NCBI RefSeq assembly: GCF_001411555.2
Contig: NC_049911.1
Location: forward strand, 34,857,340 to 34,921,339
DNA length: 64,000 bases
Direction of reading: 5' to 3'
Source of the DNA: Juglans regia
Lineage: Eukaryota > Streptophyta > Magnoliopsida > Fagales > Juglandaceae
Translations under genes and position numbers: made by a program
Shown here: positions 22,058 through 34,702 of the stretch, piece after piece
Layout: the number at the start of each line of letters is the position of its first letter
Position numbering within the stretch: the first letter of the stretch is position 1
The notes under the pieces: model-generated
Database searches by the model: none
The model's input: the letters and a program-made list of their open reading frames with translations, nothing else
Told to the model about the DNA's origin: nothing

Positions 22058-24097
22058 ATGGCGTTGTCGGTGAATGACCATAAGATCGGTAACTTAATAT
22101 CTGCTACCAAATCATTGAAACTAAGCTTAGATAAATCAAAGGCCCTGGGGTTAGCTTTAGAGAGATCTGGGCCTAGGTTAGAAGAGATTAGCCTAAGATT
22201 GCCTTCCCTGGGAGCTGCCGTCCGGCCCATTCGAGCAGAAAAGGAAGCCCTTGTTGCCGTCGGGGGCCACATTAACCGTGCGGTAAGCCCTGCCGCAGCG
22301 GTGCTTAAGGTTTTTGATGCTGTCCACGGCCTTGAAAAGTCGTTGTTATCTGATCCCCGGAACGATCTCCCGGGCTACTTGTCAGTGTTGAAACGCCTGC
22401 AGGAGGCGTTGAAGTTTCTGGGTGACAATTGTGGGTTGGCAATTCAGTGGCTGGAGGATATAGTAGAGTATCTGGAGGATAATATGGTGGCCGATGATCG
22501 GTACCTTTCCAATTTAAAGAGTTCCTTGAAAAATCTTAGAGAATTGCAGAATGATGGGGAGAGGGCACACCTTGATGGTGGACTTTTAGATGCCGCTTTG
22601 GATAAGTTGGAAAATGAGTTCCGGCAGCTCTTGACTGAACATAGCGTGCCACTTCCGATGTCATCATCATCTGCCCTTGCTGAGCAAGCATGCATTGCAC
22701 CATCACCTTTACCGGTCTCTATTATTCAGAAGTTGCAAGCAATTCTTGGGAGATTAATTGCTAATAACAGACTCGAGAAGTGCATAGTGATCTACGTTGA
22801 AGTTCGTAGTTCAAATGTTAGAGCAAGTTTACAGTCTCTTAATTTGGATTACCTCGAGATCTCAGTATCTGAATTTAATGATGTCCAAAGCATAGAGGGG
22901 TATATCGCGCAGTGGGGTAAGCATTTGGAGTTTGCAGTGAAGCATTTGTTTGAGGCGGAGTATAAGCTTTGTATTGATGTTTTTGAGAGGATGGGATTAG
23001 ATGTGTGGATGGGTTGCTTTGCAAAGATAGCTGCTCAGGCTGGTATTCTTGCATTTCTTCAATTTGGGAAGACTGTTACAGAGAGCAGGAAAGACCCCAA
23101 TAAGCTGCTAAAGCTGTTGGATATATTTGCATCATTGAACAAATTGAGATTGGATTTTAACCGGTTGTTTGGTGGAGCAGCATGTGCTGAAATCCAAAAC
23201 TTGACAAGGGATCTCATCAGGAGGGTGATTGATGGGGCAGCAGAGGTGTTCTCGGAGCTTCTGGGTCAGGTTGAGTTGCAGCGACAGACCTCGCCTCCTT
23301 CAGATGGGAGTGTACCGAGATTGGCGATCTTCATTATTGATTACTGTAATAAACTACTTGGGGATGACTACAAGTCAATCTTAACCCAGGTTCTGGTCAT
23401 TCATCGGAGTTGGAAGCATGAGAAATTTCGGGAGAGGCTCCTTATTAATGAGGTTTTAAACATAATCAAGGCCATTGAGCTGAATTTGGCGGCATGGGAG
23501 AAGGCTTATGGGGAGGATCTCATCCTATCCAATTTTTTTTCAATGAATACCCACTGTCATTTGTACAAGCACCTGAAGGGAACAAGGGTCGGGGATCTCT
23601 TAGGAGACTCTTGGTTAAAAGAACATGAACAGTCCAAGGATTATCATGCAGCAGTCTTCTTGAGAGAGAGCTGGGGAAAGCTTCCCAGTCACTTGAGCAG
23701 GGAAGGTCTGCTTATGTTCTCAGGTGGACGTGCCACTGCCCGTGACCTTGTCAAGAAAAGATTGAAAGCGTTCAATGAAGCTTTCGATGACATGTACACC
23801 AAGCAGTCAAACTGGATTATATTGGAAAAGGATCTGAGAGAGAGGACGTGCCAGGTTATAGTGCAGGCAGTTGTGCCTGTTTATCGAAGCTACATGCAGA
23901 ATTACGGGCCCTTGGTGGAGCAAGATGCAAGTTCCGCTAAGTATGCAAAGTACACAGTGCAAACTTTGGAGAAAATGTTAATGTCTCTTTTTCTGCCCAA
24001 GCCGGTGAGATATGGAAGTTTCAAAGGCAGGCAGCCAAGTGGGAAATTCAACAATGGTGTAGCAGATCTTCGTCGCACTGCCTCTGCAGTTGTGTGA
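22058..24097 (+). CDS. EXO70G1: Exocyst subunit EXO70, G-clade (EXO70G1-like)
   Basis: A single uninterrupted frame of 679 residues, the usual length for EXO70 proteins. EXO70 is the subunit of the octameric exocyst that binds plasma-membrane lipids and targets secretory vesicles. The N-terminal part has GPRLEEI, RPIRAEKEALVAVGGHINRAV and FDAVHGLE. The middle part (about residues 230-460) includes WGKHLEFAVKHLF and KLLDIFASL. The C-terminal EXO70 domain (to about 650) shows FFSMNTHCHLYKHLKGT, LGDSWLKEHEQ and the RTCQVIVQAVVPVYRSYMQNYG block, and the protein ends with a basic tail. Absence of introns fits the non-A clades, since A-clade genes have many introns. G1 is chosen from remembered similarity of the N-terminus and from its position next to WRKY11, as in Arabidopsis (At4g31540 and At4g31550). 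Another EXO70 clade is possible. Confidence 0.93.
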   Translation: MALSVNDHKIGNLISATKSLKLSLDKSKALGLALERSGPRLEEISLRLPSLGAAVRPIRAEKEALVAVGGHINRAVSPAAAVLKVFDAVHGLEKSLLSDPRNDLPGYLSVLKRLQEALKFLGDNCGLAIQWLEDIVEYLEDNMVADDRYLSNLKSSLKNLRELQNDGERAHLDGGLLDAALDKLENEFRQLLTEHSVPLPMSSSSALAEQACIAPSPLPVSIIQKLQAILGRLIANNRLEKCIVIYVEVRSSNVRASLQSLNLDYLEISVSEFNDVQSIEGYIAQWGKHLEFAVKHLFEAEYKLCIDVFERMGLDVWMGCFAKIAAQAGILAFLQFGKTVTESRKDPNKLLKLLDIFASLNKLRLDFNRLFGGAACAEIQNLTRDLIRRVIDGAAEVFSELLGQVELQRQTSPPSDGSVPRLAIFIIDYCNKLLGDDYKSILTQVLVIHRSWKHEKFRERLLINEVLNIIKAIELNLAAWEKAYGEDLILSNFFSMNTHCHLYKHLKGTRVGDLLGDSWLKEHEQSKDYHAAVFLRESWGKLPSHLSREGLLMFSGGRATARDLVKKRLKAFNEAFDDMYTKQSNWIILEKDLRERTCQVIVQAVVPVYRSYMQNYGPLVEQDASSAKYAKYTVQTLEKMLMSLFLPKPVRYGSFKGRQPSGKFNNGVADLRRTASAVV

Positions 24098-26247
24098 TTG
24101 TCTAGCCTGATTTGGCTTGCCCTGGTTAACCCCCAAGGCTTACCGTGCTCCTATATTCTCCGCCCATTGTTCAATGGTTCGCCAATTACCTGTGTATATA
24201 TTGTATTACCAAGAGCCTTGGAACTACTGCACAAATGTTTTCATTTATTGGATTTATAGAAGGAAGTTCCTCTGAACGTTACCATCGCATTGCTTGGATT
24301 GTCTCCATTAGAAGGAATTTTTGTAGCTTGTCTGACCGTGATGAAAAATTTAGAATTGCCTTCCATGCCTGAAGGGTTCAGAAAAGCCATATGAGTGCCA
24401 GACATGCCGATAAAAGGTTATACGGCCGTATTGATAAGGTTAGTTGGTAATACTCCCAGCCCATAATATCCCCCTCCAATTTTTCCCATCTTCACTGTTG
24501 GTTTAATTTCCAGGTAAAGGCAGCAGGAAAAAAACAAATATTGTAATCTCTGGAATTCATCATTTACAATTTCTTGATAAAAAGTTCATCTAGAGGTCTA
24601 GCTGTTATTGAAATTCTTTAATTATCATTAGTATTTTGAAAAGGTTGTATATGTTGGGATGTTGCGGAAATGCTTGTCGCTTATGCTACCGGATGCTTGT
24701 TGTTTTTGAGAACTTGTGTATCACAGGCATGATTTTAGTGAAACATCATTGACAATAAAATGGCAATGTCTTGCATCCCTTCACTATTTTTCTTCTTCTT
24801 TGTTGGACAAGTGATATGAGAGACAGCTTTGCTTCAATATGAATATGCTAGGTTGTTGAGGTTTCCTCTCTCAACTCTTGATGCATGCATTGATGATTCC
24901 GCCATTTCTACTTGTAAAGTTGTAATTTCTTCTTAGGTTTTGCTCTCTTTAGCTTCTCCCTCCCTCGAACTTGTTGCTTTCTAGGTGTTAGGCTTAGATG
25001 CGGAGTTGGGTTGACTCTTGATTGTCCTTGTGACGCCTCTACTAATAATACTAATTCCTCCTCCCCTCCGGCCCCCCACTTTTTTTCTTCTTTTCTGATC
25101 TTTATTCAATCTCACAGCCCGGTGAGTAAGCCGAGTGGTAACATGTGCACCTCTCACTCAAAGCTGGGATCCACATCCCCCATTAATGGTGAGTGGGAAA
25201 ATCCAATCACAGATGTTGAAAACAAGTTTTGTTGTTATTACCCATGGCAAGCAGCAAAACCGTCTGAAGTGAGAACCATGTATCGATAGGCTATCTTTTT
25301 TATTGTCGTCCATTTGGTGGTAGTTGTGCCATCGGTGGACTTGATGGGTTCTTTGTGACGTTGATGATATGATGATGATGGGAAGAGGTTGCATCTGGAC
25401 AGTAGATGGTTCTTTGATGCTGTGGCTCTGAGGAAGTAACTATTTCTCTTTTTCTTTGAAAACGTAACTTATAGATATTGATGGTCGAACGGATAAAACT
25501 TTCAGCCATCTTGGGGTGCGTTATCTGACTGTTCTTTGGCAATTTGAGCAACTTGACTCTTCTTTTGCAATTGCCCATGATGGTCCAGTGCAAGTGGATT
25601 TGGATTTAAGGTTGCGTTAGGTTGTTTTAATTAAATTAAACTCATCTCAGACTAATTATTAATTGGATTCATTATTTTTTTTAATTTTTTATAAAAAAAA
25701 TTAAATGCATCTTAACTTACTTCTTATATTTCAACTTAAAAAGTTAAACTCATTTGAAACTTAAAAAAATTAAACCCAACTCAAAGGGATCACCAAAATA
25801 TCACTACTTGCAATTCAATTTAACTAATTTCAACATCTAAACGTAGTTCAGATGTACGTTTTTCGCATTTGGCGGCTATGATGTAACAGAATTGAGAAGC
25901 AAAAAGCAAATTCAAATACATCCAAGATTGCTAATTTGAACTACTGCATGCCCCTTGGGGGAACTTAAAACGAACTGGGAAAAAGATGACTTTCAAGGGG
26001 AAAATCGATAGTGAATCCATCCAATGGAGACAGCATCCGTGCGTGACATGAATCATGACGTGAGAGAGGTGAATTTCATTGCCCTCTCCACGAATCCGAT
26101 CGAATTCCTTAAAACTGCTTTATATAATTTTCGAAGGACACCGATGGTATGAATTGAAAGATTTGATTGCAAGTTGGTTTGACTTGGAACGTTATCGGAG
26201 TGTTCTCGTGTTGCGATAGTTTATTGCTTATGCGATCATCACAGATT
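24098..26247. other. 3' flank of EXO70 and spacer
   Basis: The first 700 bp is probably 3' untranslated sequence and terminator; AATAAA lies near 24,756. Beyond that I see no gene. A weak tRNA-like A-box/B-box pair occurs at 25,122-25,185. A diverged A/T-rich element lies around 25,612-25,850, with CTCATCTCAGACTAAT and repeated AATTAAA. Confidence 0.45.
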
Positions 26248-26450
26248 AAAGATCTGTTTGGATAACGAATATATTTCATCTCATTTTATTATTATAATTT
26301 TTTAAAATTTTCACATAAAATATAATAAATAATTCAATATTTTTAAATCTCAAAATAATAATAATATTAAAAAATTATATTTTAATAATATTTTATTCAA
26401 TTTTTATCTAAAATCATCTTATCTCATTTTACTATCTAAACCGTACCTAA
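26248..26450. mobile_element. A/T-rich MITE-like element
   Basis: It starts AAAGATCTGTTTGGATAACG, then ATTTCATCTCATTTTATTATT, has the core ATAAAATATAATAAATAATTC, and ends CTTATCTCATTTTACTATCTAAACCGTACC. One of the most complete copies of the family. Confidence 0.6.
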
Positions 26451-27087
26451 AATGTCTTTGTACGTATGCGTTTCCTCATCTTCCTTGAAGTAAAAAGGTC
26501 TTTTGGGTTTGTTGGGTTCTACAAGTTCCGTCAGTCTGGTCATTTTTATACTTGGAATTTTATTTTTACTGATACGTGCTGATATCTTAAATATTAAAAA
26601 TAACGAAAACTTAAAACTTAAATTAAAAAATATATATATTGATAAAAGAAAATTATCAATCAATATGTATAATGTTATGCATAAAATTGTGCAAATACTA
26701 CTATTTTTTTTAACAAATATTAAAAGAGTCTCGGAAGAGAATTTAATGATTCTAGAGACAAATGACAAAGATGCAAAAAAGGAGGAAGAAGGAAAGAAAT
26801 GATTAACTGAGAGGATGGAGATGGAGTCGCACTGATTGCGTGTGGGTGTCTAACTCAACTCTTCCAACCGATCGGGCTTGGAACGAACGCTAAATTGTAG
26901 ATGAAGGTGTCTTGAGGATGAATGTGGCTTTAGTTTTTCGCTTTCACCAACGCTCTTTGACTTTCTTCAGCAAGAGAAGGGCCCTTCAGTTGTGTAGCCC
27001 ATGATCACGCCTTTGAATTTTTGTGCACACTCCATGCATTAATGTTTAATAAATCTCGATAATGTTAAGGTGATTGTCCAACTTTGT
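26451..27087. other. Spacer, no gene recognised
   Basis: Overlapping open frames on both strands at 26,436-26,802 (110 and 99 codons) are low-complexity, with no family resemblance. Their mirror occurrence on both strands points to chance. Confidence 0.45.
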
Positions 27088-27242
27088 TTTCAAGAAATTT
27101 TTCAACTCATCTCATCTTATTTTATTTAATTATTATAATTTTTTAAATCTTAAAATAAAAAATAATATTAAAAATATATATTCTAACAATATTTTATTTA
27201 ATTTTTAATTTTAATCTCAACTCATCTACAAAAATAAACTAA
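27088..27242. mobile_element. A/T-rich MITE-like remnant
   Basis: CAACTCATCTCATCTTATTTTATT on the left, AATCTCAACTCATCTACAAAAAT on the right, and an AATATTTTATTTAATTTTTA core. A shortened family copy with no clear outer termini. Confidence 0.5.
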
Positions 27243-30200
27243 GAGAATCAATACATTTACAGGGAGTAAAGAATAATTATTTTTAATGAAAAAATATATT
27301 ATCAACTCATTGTGTATAGAGCACATATAATAAATTTAGATTATAAGATTTTTTGTTTTAATTTTTCCAATTTAAAAAAAAAAAAATTACGCTCACACTA
27401 GATAATTTAAGGGCAAAACGCGCGAAGAGATAGTTGATGTGGTGGTATTCTTTATAATTATATATCTACTTTGTAATTCTAGCTAGTACTTTATTTAAGT
27501 TTTTTAAAGATAAAATTATGAGAATTGTCTAACAAAATTGAACTCATGTGCATGTGAGATATTTTAAATGAGTAATGCTAGATACAAGTTCTATATAGAC
27601 AAGTCTCATATAAACCTTTCGTAAAACAATAGATCCTACTAATAAAGAATAGTTTTTTTATTTTTTTAAAATACGGTCTACTTTTTTATAAAAATTTGTA
27701 TAAAATTTATCTATTTAGAACTTATACAAATTATTTCTCATTTTAAATCTGTCCAGTTGAAAGAATCCTTAGAAAGGATTCTTAAAAATATGCTAAAAGT
27801 AAAAGAATTTTGAAATCTCCATTAAGGTATTGAATCAAACCGAACCATATATGCACCAATATTAGATTCTCAAATATATACATATATATATATATATATC
27901 CAGATTCTAATTCTGCGCGCATCATATACTTTTCCAAGATGCCAAAGATTATACTGATCTATAGATAGATCGTAGGTAACGTACATGCTAGCAAGTAATT
28001 TCAGTCGTTGGCGGGCCATAATAGTTTGGTGTGCATGGAAGAAGCGGAAAGCTATTAGGCATTGATCTTAAATTTAGATCATGACCTGCGTCGTATTTTC
28101 GTTCAATTACATGTCATTTCGTTGAAGTTTCTAGCACAAATATTATCAGTATTTCTAACTATATTTAATAATTACTGGAAAGGAACGACGGTTGTTAGCT
28201 AGCTAGCTTGGCTTCTCATGCATGATTCCGTGGTTATCTAAGGATGAGGTTCTCATTAATTGGAGAAATGAGAGAGGTGTAAAGGAGGGACAAAAGCCTA
28301 GAAAGGATAGTAGGAGAAAAAGATGATATATGACGTAAAGGAAGGAAGGATGTGACGTAAAGAAGAAAATGGACAGAAGAAAATGAGGGACTGCTTCCAA
28401 ACTAAACTGCTACTTCGACTTCTTTAACCTGGTGATGAGAGCTCCAGGGAGATGAAGATCTCTTTCAAAAATAGATCACAGACGTTCATTGTATAGCAAA
28501 GATGATATATTATGAGAAATTGTAAATAATTTTTTTATAATGAATTATTATCTTACAAACGATTCCTAAATATAAATGTTATATCAAATTATGTAAATCT
28601 TTATATTTTTATTTTTATTTTTCATTTATCTTTGATATATTCGTTATCATGGATATACGGATGGATACTGTATAACTGCACCAAGCTGTTGTCTGGACTT
28701 CAAACAAGAGGCTCGAATCGTTACAGTAAGGTGGAAATAACTTTTTCTCTCGTTTCGACGTGATGTGCGATTTGCGGCTTGTTCCTTTAGAAAACGTTGA
28801 TCAGTGCAGAGATTTGCTCATCTCTCCGGCCGGCTAGCCTGACAACAAATTTATAAGTACGAGATTCACGACGACCAATTCAACGGAATTTGAGTGGTTC
28901 AACATTAATCCCTAGCTCTAGTGATTAATTATTAGTATATAAATAAACCAGTGTCAATATATTAGTGTATATAAAGATCAAACAGCTCTTACATTTAAAA
29001 CTTTATAAGATTCGAGAATGGCCTGATACAATTCAATGAAATAAGATGAAATATTTTGTGAAAAATTAAATAAAATATTATTTTTATTTTAAGATTTAAA
29101 AAAATTAAATTATTTATTATATTTTATATAAAAATTAAATAAAATTATAATAATAAAATCAGTACCAAGCATGCATTGATCTGAATAAGAATGCCGACCA
29201 TGCCATGAAGTTTGTGTCACGTACGTACTACCTTAATTTCCTCCTGCCACGAAATTTTAGATATCTTAGTTTCTTGACACCTGTTCAGAAATTGATCATC
29301 ATTGTACCCGGCTATCTAAGTGGTCAACAAGCTAGCTAGCTGCAACACGACGTGATCAGAGCTACCCAAGTGATTCCATCTCACTTTGTCTCGATCAAAT
29401 ACGTTTGCCATCTCTTCAAGTTATTAAGGTAGGAGATAGCAATAAGCTATATGTAGGGATGGAGCTTACCACGTTGACAGCAAAAGCCAAAGCGCCCCTA
29501 GATATTCATGTACAGCTAGTTTCTTCATGCATACATAATTATTATCTAGCAAGCTAGCTAGCTAGCTTGCTAATAGCGTCACGTACGTAGTCGTTGAAAG
29601 AAGAGTCTATATATATTCTTAATTGTCAAAGTACTGGTTAATGTCGTGACTTTGAAGAAACAGATCACTAGGGTGGATTTCGGGTAAACCGGGCTAAGAT
29701 TGAATTAATGCTAACTCGAGATGGACTGAGTCTGTTCAAACAAGTTAATTTGACCCGCGTGGACCCACAACGATAATAATTAATCCTCAAGTTGTGCGTA
29801 GCCACTTGCACCAAACAACATTAATATATATGAACGGTAGATTAATATATAATAGCTTATCCAATCTAAAGATCTAAGACAGCTTTGCAAATGGCTAAGC
29901 TTAGAGAACATCCATTGGTCGTTCACATGAGCTTCCGTTGACCTCGTTCGTACCAATCAGTTTTTTTTTCTTATTTTTATTAATTACCTTTTATTAATAT
30001 ATGTTAATTAATTAGGGTTGGAATATCTGTCTGCCAATAAGACAAAGTCCACCACATGAATCAGCATGATAAGTGGCATTTATATATTCATGTCTAAGTG
30101 TTAAAAAAAATATATATGTTTGCTTACCTTTAACTTTAACCAAAACCCATCATCTCATCTCTTGGATGCAATATCCCTTAGCTTAGCTGCATGTAATGAA

Positions 30201-33200
30201 TAATTAACCAGCTGGATGATCATCCATAATAATAATAATAGCTAAAATATTCTTTCCGTACGGTTTCATGGGTACATGGCCCCACTTATCTTCTAGTCTC
30301 TGTATTACTTTCTCATGTACCCATTAAAAAAAAAATTTTAATGGTGGGTGCTGTATCAACAATAAATTTGGTAATGGAAAAAGATAGGTCGACTCGGGGC
30401 CGGACGGGCTGATCTATTCAAGATTCGATAAGATTTTATATTAATTCTATCCTGTATCTTTTTTGACTCTCAATTTTAATTTAGATGTATTTTATATAAT
30501 TAAGATGTGATAAGATAAGATAAGATAAGATAAAATATTTTATTAAAATTTAAAATAATTTAATTTTATATCTTATCCTCCGTTGAAATTTTAGTGTTTA
30601 TCTATAAACTAAACTCTCAGAAAAACGAATAGAAAAACCAAACAAAAAAGAAAAAAAAAAAAGTTGTTCATGTGTTGTCACGCAACAAACAAAAAAACTC
30701 AGTACGATGCAAACTGAGCTGTGGACAACTTACCTGTCCTTTTGAGTTAATGTAGCTTTGGCTTTAGATATCCACCCCGACCCCCAATACTCGATATAAT
30801 CCCTAATTGAGCGATCCACATCGATCAGTGCCCTCAACAACCCGACATTATTCGGCGATACGACTTGTTGATCATCATCAATTTATAACCACTTGTACAT
30901 CAACGGCCAGTTGGATTCTTTATCGTGTTCATTATTTTTGGGGTCGAGTTCAATTTAAAAAAAGCTACATTGTTAAAAAAAAAAAAAAAAAATTATGTAA
31001 AATATGTCATGTCCACGGTATATATATACATACATACGTTTTTTACATGGATTTATAAATAAATAATTTTTTAAATATTTAAATATTAGACTCGATTTAA
31101 AATTAAATTGAACTAAATTGATTTGAATCTAATAATCAAACGAGGCCTCTCACAAATATCGGTTAATATCACTTGAATTAATAGCCAAATCCAGGACCTA
31201 AACCTAGCAATTTCATGATTTGAACATCATATATCGTTGGAATTTAAGGAACAACACGTGATATAAATCATCCTACGACTAAGTACCATAGCTGGCATAT
31301 ATATATATATATATATATATCATTCTCTGTGTTTTGCAAGAAACATGTCCAATGATCCTTTGCACATTTGTTGCGTTGAGCATGACGATCATGATCATCA
31401 GTCCTTGTATTTATCAATGTTGATGTTGATCGCGTCAACTTTTGCGACAAAATTTGGCATGTACGTTTAAGTTCTTTCAATACGCATGCATTCAGACTGA
31501 CAACACTAGGCCAGCATGATTCATTTACGACCGCGCGTCGTTTCATTTATAGAAAGATTGGATCACATTTTATTTTCCGTGGACCATTCAAATATTATCC
31601 CCCTTATATATAAGAGACGTTTACGTGTCTCTATAACTTAATTACAAGAGACGTTTTCAGAAGATACACAGTGCAATTTGATATTTTCTTCATTAATCCA
31701 GCAACCGATTACTTTGAAAATAATCTCTCTATCTCTATTATATATGAGTAATGCTATGTATACTCGTAAAATGCGTAAACGTGATGCAATCGTTTTGAAA
31801 AAAAATATAGTCTACTATTAAAAAATTATATTTTTTCATATAGATTTTGTATTTATTCATATTTTAAAAAAAAATTTACAACGTTTGTACACTTCATGAC
31901 TATAAATATTATTTATATATATATATAGGAAATACCATATACGTCTAAATTATTATCTCGTAATTTTAAGAATTAGTACAGATAATATCATGCATGTTAA
32001 TAAAGTTAATTTAATAAAATGTCCCTTACCTTGAAAGTGTGTTTTTTTTAGTAGATAAAAAAAGACAATTACACTAGGGACAAAATGGGGACATTCACGG
32101 GGAATAGCATTGTCCATAAGATAATGTATAATACTATTAATATTTAAAAAAAGAGAGATAAGCTAGGTAGGAAAAATGACTTTGACGTATGTGGTATCTG
32201 TTGCATAGATTAAATGATCAATGAATATGGAAAGTCGTAGGCTATCTAAAAAGATCATGTTATGGTTGCCAGCATGTGCTTATCAATCGGATAAACTCTC
32301 ATTTAATTCTGATTAAAATAATTACTATATATATATATATAATCAAAGATGTGATATCATTCGCATTTACAACCACCTTATCTAAGAACACATGAATATT
32401 TGACAACTAATATTAGTGAATATATATAAATATAATTTATTACAACAGCTTTAATCCTACTCTACCACTCTTAAATGCTACTGTTTAATGAATCGATGAT
32501 GCATATATATACCACGTTGTCTTGTATTTAAATCATCATCCACACAAAATTAAAGTTCTGATGATTAAAGAATGTTCTCAAGGAGTTTTTAGCTTATTTT
32601 TTAAGTTAATTTATAGGAGATTTTGATAAATTCCATAACTATAAGATAAATATTCTATCTCTAAAGCGATTATATAAAAATAATTTTATAAATTTATCTG
32701 ATTTATTAGATTATAAAATAAATTTAATAGATTAATTGAAATCTATAAGACTATTTTATATAATTTATTTGTGAAGGTAGTACACATCTGTTATTGTGTA
32801 TATATAATCTCGTATAGTATAAAAAAAACTACTAAAATAATGACATTATGATACAATTTAGAATTAAAAACAATATTTTTAATTTCAAATATATACATTT
32901 AAAGTATATTTCAGAGAGGCCAGTTGGTACGTTGCATTGTGAATTTGTGAGTGATGTGTATCACGTGGGTAGAGAGATGGTCGTACATTGAAGTTTGAAC
33001 AAATATGGACCATAAATACATTGATTTTTTTTTTTCGCTTTCAAAATATGTTCACACCGACGTGGCGTTTATGCCATGATATATTTCCTACGTAGAAGTA
33101 TTTTAATTATAAAAAAATTATATAAAAATAAATTTATGAATTAATATAACTTGATATTTATAAGTTATTCGAAAATTATTTTTATCTTAAAATACTGCAT

Positions 33201-33530
33201 CTAATATATATAATGATATCACGTCATTTACGTGTATCCGCATTCCAACGCCTAAAGTCCCTATTTTTTTTTTTTTAATTTTTTAACAAAAATCATTCCC
33301 ATCCGGTTATCTAAAATAAACAGTAACTCCTCAAGAGCTACTATTTAATCTTAAATTAATTTTTATAAATATTTTATTCTATTAAATAAAACAAATTCTT
33401 CTTCTAATTATTTATATTTTTTTATTTTCATATTTGTCAGAATTTTAAGTAATAATTTTAAATAATTTACACTTTCTCCAAAGGATATGCATGTGAAATA
33501 TACTTTTTAAATGGGGGCCACCAGTTCGAG
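27243..33530. other. Long A/T-rich spacer without recognised genes
   Basis: Contains TA microsatellites (27,880-27,900; 31,297-31,321; 32,325-32,340), a MITE-like remnant at 29,022-29,170, repeated GCTAGCTAGC stretches near 28,195, 29,332 and 29,548, and GATAAGATAA repeats at 30,510-30,530. Open frames at 28203, 30807 and 31268 are short and low-complexity, and match no family. I see no tRNA or coding exon. Confidence 0.5.
29022..29170. mobile_element. A/T-rich MITE-like remnant
   Basis: Reads AATGAAATAAGATGAAATATTTTG then AAATAAAATATTATTTTTATTTT and ends in AATTATAATAATAAAATCAG-type sequence. It is a family copy in the opposite orientation to those at 26,248 and 27,088. Confidence 0.45.
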
Positions 33531-34440
33531 TCCCTCTGCACTTCTGTCCAAACCAAAGCCCCCTTCTTGATCTCATCCAAAACAAGGAAACAGGATAAGT
33601 TTGGTCTGTGTCTCTGGTCCTTATCATTGCCACGTCATCACGAACGTGTCAAACCCCTCTGGTTCCTATTACGCCCCTGTTGGACGTTCCCTCCCCCTCC
33701 CCCTCCCCTTTAAAAACAAACACGACCGCCACATCTTTCTCTCTCCTTCTCTCTCTCTCTCTGTGGAAAATAATCTTGAGAATTATCAACATTTTCAAGA
33801 TATTCTATTATGTTTTATAAATGAGATGAGATATCAAATTTTTATCTTATTTTATTTTATTATTATAATTTTTTTAAATTTTTATATAAAATATAATAAA
33901 TAATTCAATTTTTTTAAATTTTAAAATAATAATAATATTGAATCTAAAACATATATTATATATTTAAAAATTATGTATGTATATCATACATTTCTAAAAT
34001 ATAATTATTTATTTATTTTATTAAAAAATATTATTATTTTTTAATTGGCGTGTTCTGTGTTGAAATGGCTTGGCTATAATTATTGAATCATTTTTTTAAA
34101 GAAAACCCTCAAAGTGTTAATAGACAAGAGTGTAGTGGAAAGAAAATGAGAAAAAAAAAAGCTTATTATGTTATGCTAATGAGATATTATATACTAATAA
34201 TATATAAATAAAATGAAAATAATTATAATATATAATATTATTTGATCTGTTTCTCTAAATATAAATAAAATGAAGAAGATTAAGTGTCCATCCGGACAGC
34301 AAATATAGACCATAAAATTGGGTCAAAGAAATCTTGGTGGGATTATATAAGCCAAATTCCTCTAAATCCTCTTACCCATGTTTTGTTCTTTCTCTCTATA
34401 GCACGCACGCGGTCTCTCCCTCTCTTTCTCTCTCTCTAAT
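33531..34440. other. Spacer with CT-rich patch and a MITE-like remnant
   Basis: 33,685-33,765 is pyrimidine-rich (CTCCCC then CTCTCT runs), resembling a plant leader, but it is followed by an A/T-rich element remnant (33,817-33,930, ATGAGATGAGATATC... ATAAAATATAATAAATAATTC). No coding sequence follows before the OXS3-like gene leader at about 34,380. Confidence 0.45.
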
Positions 34441-34702
34441 GGACAGCGAGAGACCGACCTGATCCCTTATCTTTGTTCGTCTTTTACAAACCCCTAACCT
34501 GTGCCGACTCACCTCTCTTATCCTACGCCCCCCTTCTTGGCTATACTCTGTATCTCTCTGCCTGTATCTTCCACAGCGGCCGACGATTGATGATCAGCAG
34601 CCTTATCGTCTGGAAGCCCAAAAGGAGGAGAAGACGAAAGGGGCAAGGGGCAAGGGTGAAACCGTGTAATCACGATAGTTCTGGATCGTGTCTGTGTTGG
34701 AA

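Noticed and set aside
26436..26802. Open frames on both strands (110 and 99 codons)
   Set aside because: They occupy the same A/T-rich DNA in opposite directions and have no family resemblance.
31297..31546. A 92-codon minus-strand frame MKRRAVVNES...
   Set aside because: Its C-terminal part is translation of a TA microsatellite and nothing in the rest is recognisable.
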